Shown here piece after piece: positions 1 through 8,181 of a stretch of 64,000 nt of DNA (the stretch's first letter is position 1; each line of letters starts with the position of its first letter). The position numbers and the translations under genes were made by a program. The stretch lies in contig JAJDAL010000045.1 of the NCBI GenBank assembly GCA_029261875.1, forward strand, positions 1 to 64,000, written 5' to 3'. Source of the DNA: Deltaproteobacteria bacterium (lineage in GTDB: Bacteria; Myxococcota_A; UBA9160; JAJDAL01). The notes under the pieces are model-generated. The model did no database searches, had not been told where the DNA came from, and saw only the letters and a program-made list of their open reading frames with translations.

Positions 1-1147
1 GGTCGACGATGTAGAGCTCGCCTGCGCCGTCTTCGCCGAAGCCCGAGATGTTTTGGAGGTCGCCGATGTCCGGGGTCAGCTCGGCCGTGCGCTCGACGAA
101 GTTCGTGAAGCCGGATCCCCCGTCCCACACGAAGCTCCAGACCTGGTTGCTGCAAAAATCCGCGTAGAAATAGTGCCCGTCGATTTCGGGAATCGCGCCC
201 CGATAGACGTAGCCGCCGGTCACCGAGCAGCGGAACGGCGTGCCGCCGTGGGTGTATTGCGCCACCGGGAGCACGAGGCCCGTCATGTCACAGGATGCGG
301 CGTTGAAGCACGTGTCGCCTTCCATGATGCGCCAGCCGTAGTTGTGTCCGCCCAGGTCGTCCAGATCCTCGACGTTGATTTCCTCGATGATGTTCTGGCC
401 TACGTCGGCGATGTAGAGGTGTCCGGTCTGGCGATCGAAGCTGAAGCGGTACGGATTGCGCAATCCCTTGTCCCAGATTTCATCCAATGGATCGCCCGGG
501 CCGTCGAAGGGATTGCCGGACGGAATCGAATAGGTGGTTCCCAGGCCGCCGGATACGTCGATGCGAAGCAGCTTGCCGAGGAGAATGTCGTCGCGTTGGC
601 CCGCGTTCAAAGGGTCTCCGACGAACCCCCCGTCGCCCAGGCCGATGTAGAGCATATCGTCGGGACCGAACGCCACGGTGCCGCCATTGTGGTTCGCAAA
701 AGGTTGGGCGATCGAAAAGACGGTTTCCCCGCTCGGGTTCGCGACGTCTGGATTCGCGCTGACCTGGTAGCGCGCGATGATCGTGACGTTGTCCGACAGG
801 CGCGTGTAGTTGACGTAGAAGAGCCCGCTGGACGCGTAATCCGGCGCGAACGCCAGCCCCAGCAATCCGCGCTCATTGTTGCCGAGAATCGGGCCACCGA
901 CTTCCGTGGTGAGATCCAGAAACGGGTCATTCAGGATGGCGCCGTCCTTGCGGATGCGAATCAATCCAGCTTGTTCGACGATGAAGAGCCGCGGGTCGCC
1001 CTCGGGCGCGGTGAGGAAAACCGGGTGGGCGAGTCCGGATTCGATGCGCACGGTGTGGATGGCGGACTGACCCTCCGAAGCGAAGATCGAGAGCACGAGC
1101 GCCAGGCTTGTGGCTTTGAAGCTGCGAAGCAGGGGGTGACTCAACAC
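1..1147 (-). CDS. PQQ-dependent sugar (glucose/sorbosone-type) dehydrogenase, 3' end cut by window
   Basis: Reading the minus strand from GTG at 1147 gives 382 codons without a stop, so the C-terminus lies outside the window. Residues 1-29 form a signal peptide (basic start, hydrophobic core, cleavage after Gln-Ser-Ala), so the protein is exported. The rest matches the soluble glucose/sorbosone dehydrogenase beta-propeller family: a 'LFIVEQAGLIRI' blade, 'RGLLGLAFAPDY', and the NHNGG motif at 152-156, whose His is the catalytic base in this family, followed by an 'LYIGLGDGG' blade. Such enzymes oxidise sugars in the periplasm with PQQ. GGAGG at 1152-1156 lies 4 nt before GTG and 7 nt before an in-frame TTG at 1144, so either may start the gene. 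Substrate is unknown. Confidence 0.85.
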   Translation of the reverse strand, partial: MLSHPLLRSFKATSLALVLSIFASEGQSAIHTVRIESGLAHPVFLTAPEGDPRLFIVEQAGLIRIRKDGAILNDPFLDLTTEVGGPILGNNERGLLGLAFAPDYASSGLFYVNYTRLSDNVTIIARYQVSANPDVANPSGETVFSIAQPFANHNGGTVAFGPDDMLYIGLGDGGFVGDPLNAGQRDDILLGKLLRIDVSGGLGTTYSIPSGNPFDGPGDPLDEIWDKGLRNPYRFSFDRQTGHLYIADVGQNIIEEINVEDLDDLGGHNYGWRIMEGDTCFNAASCDMTGLVLPVAQYTHGGTPFRCSVTGGYVYRGAIPEIDGHYFYADFCSNQVWSFVWDGGSGFTNFVERTAELTPDIGDLQNISGFGEDGAGELYIVD

Positions 1148-1207
1148 GGTACCTCCGCGCCCATCTTACCGCGCTTCGGGTGTGGCGTGCGCCCGAACTT
1201 CAGCGCG

Positions 1208-2698
1208 TCAGGCTTCGTAGGTCCAATCGGCGACCGAATCGCCTTTGCGCGCCTGGTCGAAGTAGGATTCCAGCATCTGTGCGAGCGCGTCGGATCGATC
1301 GAGCCCCCTCGCTTCGAGCCGTTTCAGCATTTCGAGTTGCCAGCTCGCGGGTGTAATGCCCCGTTCCAAGCGCGCTCGAATGTTCTCCACCGCGCGCAGC
1401 GCCTCGCGATCCGACACACCGAGAGACAACAATCCCTCGTGCGCGCGCGGCAGCAGTTCCAGGGCGAGCTCTTTTGCCGGGACTTCGCGCGGTGTCGGCC
1501 CATCCGGATCGGGCCACAGCAAACGCGCGTCGAGGCCGTGCTGTGCCGCCCGATAGAAATTCCGCTCGGCGTATTGGAAGGGGAACGCGGGCAGCAACTC
1601 GGACACCCGGTCGCGTAGGCTCGCGGTGAGTCCCAGGAGTACGGCCGCGTTGGCGAGCATGTCGAAGGAGGTAGGGCCGGCGGGAAGGGCGCGCAGCTCG
1701 ATCCGCAGGTGTCCTCCCGCGCCGGGATCGTAGATCGCGCGGTTCCAACGCCAAATCGTTCCGTTGTGAAGACGCAACTCGTCGAGTTGCGGGAGCTCGC
1801 CGGCGCGCACACGGGCGAGGGAGTCTTCGGTCTCGCAGATCGGAAGCAGGGGGGGGTACAGGGCGACGCCTTCGGCGAACAGCTCGTAGGCTCCTTCGCG
1901 TATCCACCCATTTCCGAAGTCAACGCGCGGCGGAACGCTCCAGTCCGGCGTGTCGTGGTGCCGGTGATCGACGGTCTGTTTGAAGAGCACGACGCGCGTT
2001 TCGTGCCACAGACGGTGACCGAGGAAGGTGGGAGAGTTGCCCGAAAGGGCGAGAATCGGCGCCGTGGCGAGTTGAGCGGCATTGTAGGTCGACGCAAACT
2101 CGGCGGGGGCCACGCGGAGATGGATCTGGAGCGAGGTGTTGGCGCCTTCGAGGGTGACGTCGTCCCATTCGAGGAAAAGGGGATCGAGGCCGTCGATGCG
2201 GACTTCGAAGGGCCCAGCCCGCAGGCGCCGCAAACCCGCGGCCAGGGCGCGGTAGCGCGGTAGGTCCGTCATGGCTTGGGATTGCAGGTCCTCGGTGCGC
2301 AGGGTGGGGAGTATCCCGATCGGAACCACGCGGCCGTGAAACGGCGCCGCGCAGGCGTTGAGGTCGCCGATGGCACGCCGCATTTCGTCTTCGATGGCGA
2401 CGAAGGGTTCTCCGGCCAACGGGACCGGGGTCAAGTTGTATTCGAGGTTGAAGCGGTCGAGTTCCAGGGAGAGTTGCGGATCCAGGCTTTCGGCGAGCAC
2501 GGCGCGGTTCAAGGGCAGCGGGCGGGCCGCCTCGTCGATGATGGCGAGTTCGACTTCGGCGCCCAGGGTCGTGGGGCCGTGTCCGAATTCCGGACGTGCG
2601 AGAAGTTCCGATAGGGCGCGCAGGCCCAAACGGAGGCGGTCGGAGAAGCGGGGGAATTCCGCTTCTTCGAAGCGGTCGCGTCGTATCTCGCGGCCCAC
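1208..2698 (-). CDS. Glutamate-cysteine ligase family (GCS2) carboxylate-amine ligase
   Basis: A 496-residue cytoplasmic protein of the GCS2 family, which joins glutamate to an amine such as cysteine using ATP. Visible family features are 'GAEVELAIID' near residue 47 (the acidic strand that binds metal-ATP), 'NLEYNLTPV', 'GANTSLQIHL' and a late 'HLRIELRALPAGPTSFDML' block with the arginine expected to contact glutamate. The start is GTG at 2698. It lies 14 nt downstream of a glutaredoxin-like reading frame on the same strand, so the two probably share a transcript, which points towards glutathione or another gamma-glutamyl thiol. No glutathione synthetase is nearby. The true amine substrate could differ from cysteine. 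Confidence 0.8.
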   Translation of the reverse strand: MGREIRRDRFEEAEFPRFSDRLRLGLRALSELLARPEFGHGPTTLGAEVELAIIDEAARPLPLNRAVLAESLDPQLSLELDRFNLEYNLTPVPLAGEPFVAIEDEMRRAIGDLNACAAPFHGRVVPIGILPTLRTEDLQSQAMTDLPRYRALAAGLRRLRAGPFEVRIDGLDPLFLEWDDVTLEGANTSLQIHLRVAPAEFASTYNAAQLATAPILALSGNSPTFLGHRLWHETRVVLFKQTVDHRHHDTPDWSVPPRVDFGNGWIREGAYELFAEGVALYPPLLPICETEDSLARVRAGELPQLDELRLHNGTIWRWNRAIYDPGAGGHLRIELRALPAGPTSFDMLANAAVLLGLTASLRDRVSELLPAFPFQYAERNFYRAAQHGLDARLLWPDPDGPTPREVPAKELALELLPRAHEGLLSLGVSDREALRAVENIRARLERGITPASWQLEMLKRLEARGLDRSDALAQMLESYFDQARKGDSVADWTYEA

Positions 2699-2712
2699 GA
2701 CCTCGAATTCGC

Positions 2713-3040
2713 CTAACGGGCCAGACGGCGGCGCAAGTCCGGGCGATCGAAGTGGGTGATGCGTTCATCGTCGATGCGGATCAACGGGATTTCGTGTCCC
2801 CCCGAGAGTGCGATCGCGCCGCCGCGCGCTCTGGTTGTTCCCGATATCGTAGCGTTTGAAGTCGATCCTTTCTGCGCGGAGGAACGATTCGCGGGCGCGG
2901 CGAGCGCCCCACCCATCGCTCACGTCGATCTCGATCTCGATGTCGGGCTGTGGCGCGGTCGCGCGCGCAGCGCCGTCGGCGATGGCGAAGACCGCCATGG
3001 GGATCCCAAAAAGCGCAGCGACTTCGCGGTTTCGCCGCAT
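2713..3040 (-). pseudogene. Glutaredoxin-like protein, frameshifted at a C6 run and lacking redox cysteines
   Basis: From ATG at 3040 the minus strand encodes a glutaredoxin-fold N-terminal part ('ARRARESFLRAERIDFKRYD') that runs into the wrong frame at the C6 tract 2798-2803. Removing one base there joins it to 'GGHEIPLIRIDDERITHFD', the typical glutaredoxin cis-Pro/GG C-terminus, ending at TAG 2713-2715. Where glutaredoxins carry CPYC this protein reads Gly-Trp-Gly-Ala-Arg, so it should have no thiol-disulfide activity even if the frame is restored. It sits directly before the GCS2 ligase. The shift could be a sequencing error, a phase-variable tract or a real lesion. A strong SD-like AAGGAGG is unusually close (1 nt) to the ATG, so the exact start is uncertain. 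Confidence 0.6.
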
Positions 3041-3116
3041 GCCTCCTTTCGCGTTGAGGCGAAAGTCCCCTGAGTTCCTTGACCCTCCGCCCAAAATGCG
3101 GTGGGATCCCCAATCG

Positions 3117-4364
3117 ATGCCCATTCACGACGACAAACCGTCCCAGAGGGATGCCGGGCTCCGGCGCCGCGACTTCCTGCGCGGGGCGGCAGTCGGGTTG
3201 GGGCTGGGGCTCGCGCCGCTGCGCAGCGCATGGGCGGACGAGGCAACGCCGGGCGTGCGACGCCGGGTCCGCCTGGGCCGTACGGGGCTCGAAATCGCCG
3301 ACGTGAGCTTTGGCGCGAGCCGACTGCGCGACGACGAAGCGCTCGTGGAGCACGCGCTGGCCCGCGGCATCAACTATTTCGACACGGCGGAGAGCTACAC
3401 CCGTGGAAACTCCGAAACGACCCTGGGAAGAGCGCTGAAGGGGCATCGCGAGCAAGTCGTTCTCGCCTCGAAGCAGTTGACGCGGGTAGGGATGAAACCC
3501 AGCGATTTCATGGAATCGCTCGAAGGCAGTCTGAAGCGCCTGCAGACCGATCGCATCGACATCTATTTCAATCATTCGGTGAATTCGGTCGGCCGCATCG
3601 CGGATCCCGCCTGGGGGGAGTTCATCGCCCGTGCGAAAGAGCAGGGCAAGATTCGCTTCAGTGGGATGTCGGGGCACAGCGGAAAGCTGGTCGACTGCCT
3701 GGAACACGCGATCGATCACGATCTCGTGGACGTCATTCTCGTGGCCTACAACTTCGGTCAGGACCCGCGCTTCTACGAAAAATTCACCAAGGGGCTCGAT
3801 TTCGTCGCGCGCCAACCCGAGCTGCCCCGCATCCTCGAAAAGGCCCGGGCCAAGGACATCGGCGTCGTGGCCATGAAGACGTTGTTGGGTGCGCGCCTGA
3901 ACGACATGCGGCCCTATGAGTCCGGGGGCGCGACATTCGCCCAGGCGGCGTTTCGCTGGGTGCTATCGAGTCCGCTGACCGACGCGTTGATCGTCAGCAT
4001 GCAGAGCCCCGCGCAGGTGGATGAATACCTGGGAGCGTCGGGTTGGACCGCCCCCGCAGTCGAGGACGCGGCGCTGCTCGAGCGCTATCTGGCGGCCCAA
4101 AGCGAGCGGCAATGTCGCTACGGGTGTTCCGATTGTACGGACGCGTGTTCCGCGGGTGTTCCGATCTCCGACGTTCTTCGCGCGCGCATGTACGACCGGG
4201 ATTACGGCGATCCCGCTCTGGCGCGGGAAACCTATGCCGCCCTATCGATCGATGCCGGCGCCTGTGCCGCCTGTCTCCACACTTCGTGTGCGAAGGCTTG
4301 CGGCTATGGGCTTTCGATTCCCGATCTCACGCGCGCCACACACACCGCACTTTACCGAGGGTAG
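3117..4364 (+). CDS. Tat-exported aldo/keto reductase with C-terminal 4Fe-4S domain
   Basis: 415 residues. A Tat signal (RRRDFL at 16-21, then a hydrophobic stretch ending Ala-Trp-Ala-Asp-Glu) indicates folded export. Next comes an aldo/keto reductase barrel with 'NYFDTAESY' (catalytic Asp/Tyr), the Lys in 'VLASKQL' and the His in 'YFNHSVN'. The C-terminus carries eight cysteines in two ferredoxin-like sets: 333, 337, 340, 344 and 383, 386, 391, 395. NAD(P)H is not normally available in the periplasm, so the Fe-S domain may deliver electrons instead; that is inference. ATG 3117 was chosen because it leaves a normal Tat n-region, although an in-frame ATG also occurs at 3096. The next gene starts 4 nt downstream. 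Confidence 0.85.
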   Translation: MPIHDDKPSQRDAGLRRRDFLRGAAVGLGLGLAPLRSAWADEATPGVRRRVRLGRTGLEIADVSFGASRLRDDEALVEHALARGINYFDTAESYTRGNSETTLGRALKGHREQVVLASKQLTRVGMKPSDFMESLEGSLKRLQTDRIDIYFNHSVNSVGRIADPAWGEFIARAKEQGKIRFSGMSGHSGKLVDCLEHAIDHDLVDVILVAYNFGQDPRFYEKFTKGLDFVARQPELPRILEKARAKDIGVVAMKTLLGARLNDMRPYESGGATFAQAAFRWVLSSPLTDALIVSMQSPAQVDEYLGASGWTAPAVEDAALLERYLAAQSERQCRYGCSDCTDACSAGVPISDVLRARMYDRDYGDPALARETYAALSIDAGACAACLHTSCAKACGYGLSIPDLTRATHTALYRG

Positions 4365-4368
4365 ACCG

Positions 4369-6099
4369 ATGACCGCTTTGCGACGGATCTTCAGCCTGGT
4401 AGCGATCTTGGGCGTCGTTCTTCCGACGACCGCCGGTGCCTTCGACCCCGTGCGCTGCCTCAAGGCTTCGGGAAACGCCGCGACGCGTTGTCTGCACCGA
4501 ACCACCGCGGCCGTGGAAAAGTGCCGCTTGCGGGGTGACGCGGGTTGCGAAGAGGCGCTTCGCGCGCCCGGCGGGCGGCTCGAAGATTTGCGCCTTGCGG
4601 CGGGCCTTGCGGTGGAACCGCGCTGCACCGCCGAGGAAGCCGAATTCCTGGGCTACACGGGAGCCGAAGACGTGGTGTTCCGCCAGCCCGAGGCTTGCAC
4701 GGATTGGGGGGAAGATTCGCTGGGCTTGGAATTTGCGGCGGATCTCTCGGAACTTTCGAGCGACGCCCTCGACTGTCAACGACGCGTCGTCCGCTCCCTG
4801 AGTTCACTCCGGAAGCGGGTGATCCTGGAATTTGGACCCCGTTGCTTTGCGCGTGCCTTTGCGGGCGGAATCTGCGACCGCAGTCGGCGCGACGAACGCG
4901 TGTCGAACCGCCGCGCGCGAGCACTGGATCGAATCGTCAGCCACTGCGGTGCCGCGTTCGACGACCTGGGATTGGTGAGCCTCGATACGGGAAGTTCGCC
5001 GGAAGATCGCGCGGAGATCCAGGTCGACACGGTGATCGAGCGCGCGCGCCACTTCGCCCAACGCGTCTATCCCCCGAACGACCTCGGCCCGACGGCGGAT
5101 TTCGGTCCCTTTCCCATCGGCGTGCGCACGTTGCCGCTGGTCGATCCCGCTCGCAGCCACGTCACCACGGCCGGGCCGCGGCCGGTGGTGACCGAAGTCT
5201 ATTACCCCTCGACGGAAGCCGCCGTGGCGGGCTTGCCGCGCGACATCGTGCGCGTGCTCGGTATCGAGATCGTGGCCACCCCCGCGTTCCGCGATGTGGA
5301 CGCCGCGGCTGGCGATTTTCCCCTGATCGTCTTTTCCCACGGAAACGGGGGGCTGCGCTTTCAATCGTTCTATTTCGCCGCGCATCTGGCGAGCCACGGA
5401 TTCATCGTCGTCACCGCGGACCATCACGGCAATACCTTCATCGATGCGGCGGTGGGTGTCGTGGACGCGGCCTCCGCGGTGAACCGTCCGCTGGATGTGA
5501 CTTTCCTGATCGATACGTTCCTGGCCTTCGACGCCCTGGGCGCACATTTCCTGGAAGGGCGCGTCGATGAATCGAAGATCGGCGTGTCCGGACACTCCTT
5601 TGGCGGTTATACGACGTTCGCCGTGGCGGGGGGGCCGTTCGCATTGGGAACGTTCACGGACCCGCGCGTCGATGCGATTTTTCCCCAGGCGCCCGCGGCC
5701 TTCGGGTTCGACGAGGCGTTCTTCGCCAGCATCGACATTCCGACCCTGATCGTGGGCGGGAGCATCGATGAAACGACTCCCTTCGAGACCGATCAACAGC
5801 GACCGTTCGACCATCTTCCCTCGGGCGCCAGCGTGGTGGGGCTCGCGAAGCTCGAAGGCGGCGGCCATTTCACCTTTTCCGATTTCTGCGAAGTGGACCG
5901 CACGTTGCTCGCGTTCTTGGGGGGCTTCGAAGAAGCCTGTGAACCGCGACATCTTCCCTGGCGTCACGCCCACGACATCGCGAATTTTCTCGCCCTGAAC
6001 TTCTTTCGTGGGACGTTGCAGGGGGACGCCGCATCGCTGGCGCGCCTCGACCCCGCGGCCCTGGAATCCATCGAGGATCTCGTCTACTCCAGCAAGTAG
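4369..6099 (+). CDS. Secreted alpha/beta hydrolase with Cys-rich N-terminal domain
   Basis: 576 residues beginning with a Sec signal peptide (about 1-24, ending Ala-Gly-Ala). Residues 25-220 form a separate cysteine-rich helical region with at least nine Cys, probably disulfide-bonded outside the cytoplasm; I do not recognise it. The C-terminal half is an alpha/beta hydrolase of the dienelactone hydrolase/PAF-acetylhydrolase type: 'VFSHGNGG' oxyanion strand, nucleophile elbow GHSFGG with Ser410, a probable acid at Asp467 ('GGSIDE') and His500 in 'EGGGHF'. The likely chemistry is hydrolysis of a lipid or polyester ester bond. The ATG is 4 nt past the stop of the exported aldo/keto reductase, so the two are probably co-transcribed and both work outside the cytoplasm. 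Confidence 0.8.
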   Translation: MTALRRIFSLVAILGVVLPTTAGAFDPVRCLKASGNAATRCLHRTTAAVEKCRLRGDAGCEEALRAPGGRLEDLRLAAGLAVEPRCTAEEAEFLGYTGAEDVVFRQPEACTDWGEDSLGLEFAADLSELSSDALDCQRRVVRSLSSLRKRVILEFGPRCFARAFAGGICDRSRRDERVSNRRARALDRIVSHCGAAFDDLGLVSLDTGSSPEDRAEIQVDTVIERARHFAQRVYPPNDLGPTADFGPFPIGVRTLPLVDPARSHVTTAGPRPVVTEVYYPSTEAAVAGLPRDIVRVLGIEIVATPAFRDVDAAAGDFPLIVFSHGNGGLRFQSFYFAAHLASHGFIVVTADHHGNTFIDAAVGVVDAASAVNRPLDVTFLIDTFLAFDALGAHFLEGRVDESKIGVSGHSFGGYTTFAVAGGPFALGTFTDPRVDAIFPQAPAAFGFDEAFFASIDIPTLIVGGSIDETTPFETDQQRPFDHLPSGASVVGLAKLEGGGHFTFSDFCEVDRTLLAFLGGFEEACEPRHLPWRHAHDIANFLALNFFRGTLQGDAASLARLDPAALESIEDLVYSSK

Positions 6100-6114
6100 C
6101 CCGCGCGTCAGGCG

Positions 6115-7137
6115 CTACGGGATCAGCAGGACTTTCCCGATGTTCTTCCGGTCCTGAATGAAGTGGTGCGCGATCGCCGCCTGGTCGAGGGGGAAGGTTT
6201 GTGCCACGACCGGGCGGATTTCGTCTTTCCGGTAGTAATCGAGCAACGCCTCCATCCAGCCGCTCACGCGCTCGTTCTGGTCCCAGAGATGACCGGCGTT
6301 GACGCCGAATACGCCCTTGTTCTCGTTGAGAAGCGTGATCGGATTGAATTTCAGGAGCGGTGTCTTGAGCATGGCACGCGCCGCCTTGAAGTAGCTCTTT
6401 CGTTTGCCCGTGGCAGCAGCCGACATGCCGAACATGCCGAGTCGGCCGGTGGGAGACAGGACGTTGAAGCTCTTGCTGAAGGAGCTGCCCGCCACCGCAT
6501 CGAGGGCGAGTTCGACGCCGCGTCCTCCGGTCACTTCGAGCACGCGCGCTTCGAAATCTTGTGTCGTGTAGTCGATGCAATGGGCGACGCCCGCGGACTT
6601 GAGGAAATCGTGCTTGCCCGCCGACGCGGTTCCGATGATCTGTGCGCCGATTCGCTTGGCGAGTTGGATGGCTGCGATCCCGACGCCTCCTCCCGCGGAG
6701 TGAATCAGTATCCGATCGCCTTTTCGCAGGCTCCCCATCACCTCGATCAATTGAAACGCCGTCAGGTAGTTGACGGGAAGCGCCGCACCTTCGATGGCCG
6801 ACATACCGGGGGGGCGGGTGTAGACCTGGTTCTCGGGCACGCACACCACATCCGAGTAGCCTCCGAACTGGGTCATGGCCAACACGTCGCGGCCGATCCA
6901 ATCGGTTTCCACCTGTTTGCCCACGCAATCCACCCGGCCCGCAACTTCATAGCCGGGGACGACGGGCATGGGGGGGAGGTCGGGGTAGAGACCCATGCGC
7001 CCCATGATGTCCGCGAAATTGATTCCGGTGGCTTCGACGCGGATCCGCACCTCGCTGTCTTTGGGCAGCGGGTCGCTGACTTCGCGCAGTTCGAGTACCT
7101 CGGGCGGGCCCGCTTTGGGAATCCAGATCTGTCTCAT
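6115..7137 (-). CDS. Zinc-independent MDR family quinone oxidoreductase (VAT1-like)
   Basis: 340 residues, the normal size for NADPH:quinone oxidoreductase/enoyl-reductase members of the medium-chain dehydrogenase superfamily. N-terminal GroES-like fold with 'GINFADIMGRMGLYP' and 'VPGYEVAGRV', then a Rossmann domain with 'ILIHSAGGGVGIAAIQLAKRIGA' around residues 143-165 (split here only for description) for NADPH binding. There are no structural-zinc cysteine clusters. The overall pattern, including a long basic loop after 'GRLGMFGMSA', resembles VAT1-type proteins. It converges with the secreted hydrolase (stops 15 nt apart) and is divergent from the Gfo/Idh/MocA gene with a 51-nt shared upstream gap. 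The physiological substrate is unknown. Confidence 0.85.
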   Translation of the reverse strand: MRQIWIPKAGPPEVLELREVSDPLPKDSEVRIRVEATGINFADIMGRMGLYPDLPPMPVVPGYEVAGRVDCVGKQVETDWIGRDVLAMTQFGGYSDVVCVPENQVYTRPPGMSAIEGAALPVNYLTAFQLIEVMGSLRKGDRILIHSAGGGVGIAAIQLAKRIGAQIIGTASAGKHDFLKSAGVAHCIDYTTQDFEARVLEVTGGRGVELALDAVAGSSFSKSFNVLSPTGRLGMFGMSAAATGKRKSYFKAARAMLKTPLLKFNPITLLNENKGVFGVNAGHLWDQNERVSGWMEALLDYYRKDEIRPVVAQTFPLDQAAIAHHFIQDRKNIGKVLLIP

Positions 7138-7188
7138 GGCGGCATTCTAGCCGGTTCGGAGTGGATTTCGTCCCGGCGTTGAGGAAAG

Positions 7189-8181
7189 ATGTGCGCCGTG
7201 GATCCCCTTCGAATCGGAATCTTTGGCGCAGCGCGAATTGCCCCCATGGCGTTGACCCGCCCCGCGCGCAAGGTTCCGGAAGTGCGGGTTCACGCCGTGG
7301 CGGCCCGCGATATCGATCGCGCTCGGGCGTTCGCCCAGAAGCACGGCATCGCCCGCGTTCACGACAGTTACGAAGCCCTGTTGGCGGACCCGGAGATCGA
7401 CGCCGTCTACAACCCGCTCCCCAACGGGCTGCACACCCATTGGAATCTCCGCGCCCTCGAAGCGGGCAAGCACATCCTGTGCGAGAAACCGCTCGCGTCC
7501 AATGCCGCGGAGGCGGAGGCAGTCGAACGTGCGGCGGCGTCCACCGATCGCGTGGTGATGGAAGCGTTTCACTATCGCTATCACCCGCTCGCGAATCGCA
7601 TGCGCGAAGTGGTGGACAGCGGTGCCCTGGGCAAGGTCCGGCAGATCGAGATCAACCTCTGCATCCCGTTCCTCAAGCGCGACGACATTCGCTTCCGCTA
7701 CGACCTCGCCGGCGGTGCGACCATGGATCTCGGCTGCTACGCGATCCACATGTTGCGCCACCTGGCCGGGGACGAACCCACGGTGCTGCAGGCCCATGCC
7801 CTGCTCGCGGCCCCCAACGTCGATCGCGCCATGTCGGCGGACTTTCAGTTCTCCGATGGACGGACCGGCCGCATCGCGTGTTCGCTGATGTCTTCGAAGC
7901 TCTTCCGCATGAGCGCGCGGGTGAAGGGCGAGCTGGGAGAAATGCGGGTGTTGAACCCCCTGGCCCCGCAGTTCTACCACCGACTCACGCTGCGCACGCC
8001 CGACGGAAAACGCGTCGAACGCCTCTCCCGCACGGCCAGCTACATCTACCAGCTGCGCGCCTTCGCGGCGGCGGTGCGCGATGGCGCGCCGAATCTCACG
8101 CCGCCGGCGGATTCCGTGGCCAACATGCGGGTCATCGACGCGGTCTACGAAGCCGCCGGACTGTCCCTACGCGGGGTCTAG
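7189..8181 (+). CDS. Gfo/Idh/MocA family NAD(P)-dependent oxidoreductase
   Basis: 330 residues. The N-terminal Rossmann fold opens with 'LRIGIFGAARIAP', and the family EKP motif sits in 'HILCEKPLASN', where Lys is catalytic. The following 'MEAFHYRYHP' is typical of the dihydrodiol/xylose dehydrogenase branch. A C-terminal alpha/beta domain with 'GGATMDLGCYAIH' completes the family layout. These enzymes oxidise or reduce sugar, diol or cyclitol hydroxyl groups with NAD(P). ATG 7189 follows GAGGAA closely, and an in-frame GTG at 7198 is an alternative start. The 3' end overlaps the convergent DMT transporter gene by 15 bp. Confidence 0.85.
   Translation: MCAVDPLRIGIFGAARIAPMALTRPARKVPEVRVHAVAARDIDRARAFAQKHGIARVHDSYEALLADPEIDAVYNPLPNGLHTHWNLRALEAGKHILCEKPLASNAAEAEAVERAAASTDRVVMEAFHYRYHPLANRMREVVDSGALGKVRQIEINLCIPFLKRDDIRFRYDLAGGATMDLGCYAIHMLRHLAGDEPTVLQAHALLAAPNVDRAMSADFQFSDGRTGRIACSLMSSKLFRMSARVKGELGEMRVLNPLAPQFYHRLTLRTPDGKRVERLSRTASYIYQLRAFAAAVRDGAPNLTPPADSVANMRVIDAVYEAAGLSLRGV

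Noticed and set aside
53..1618. Plus-strand open frame of 521 codons over the sugar dehydrogenase and ligase genes
   Set aside because: Antisense to two genes with clear protein families. Its translation has no domain and reflects high G+C codon bias.
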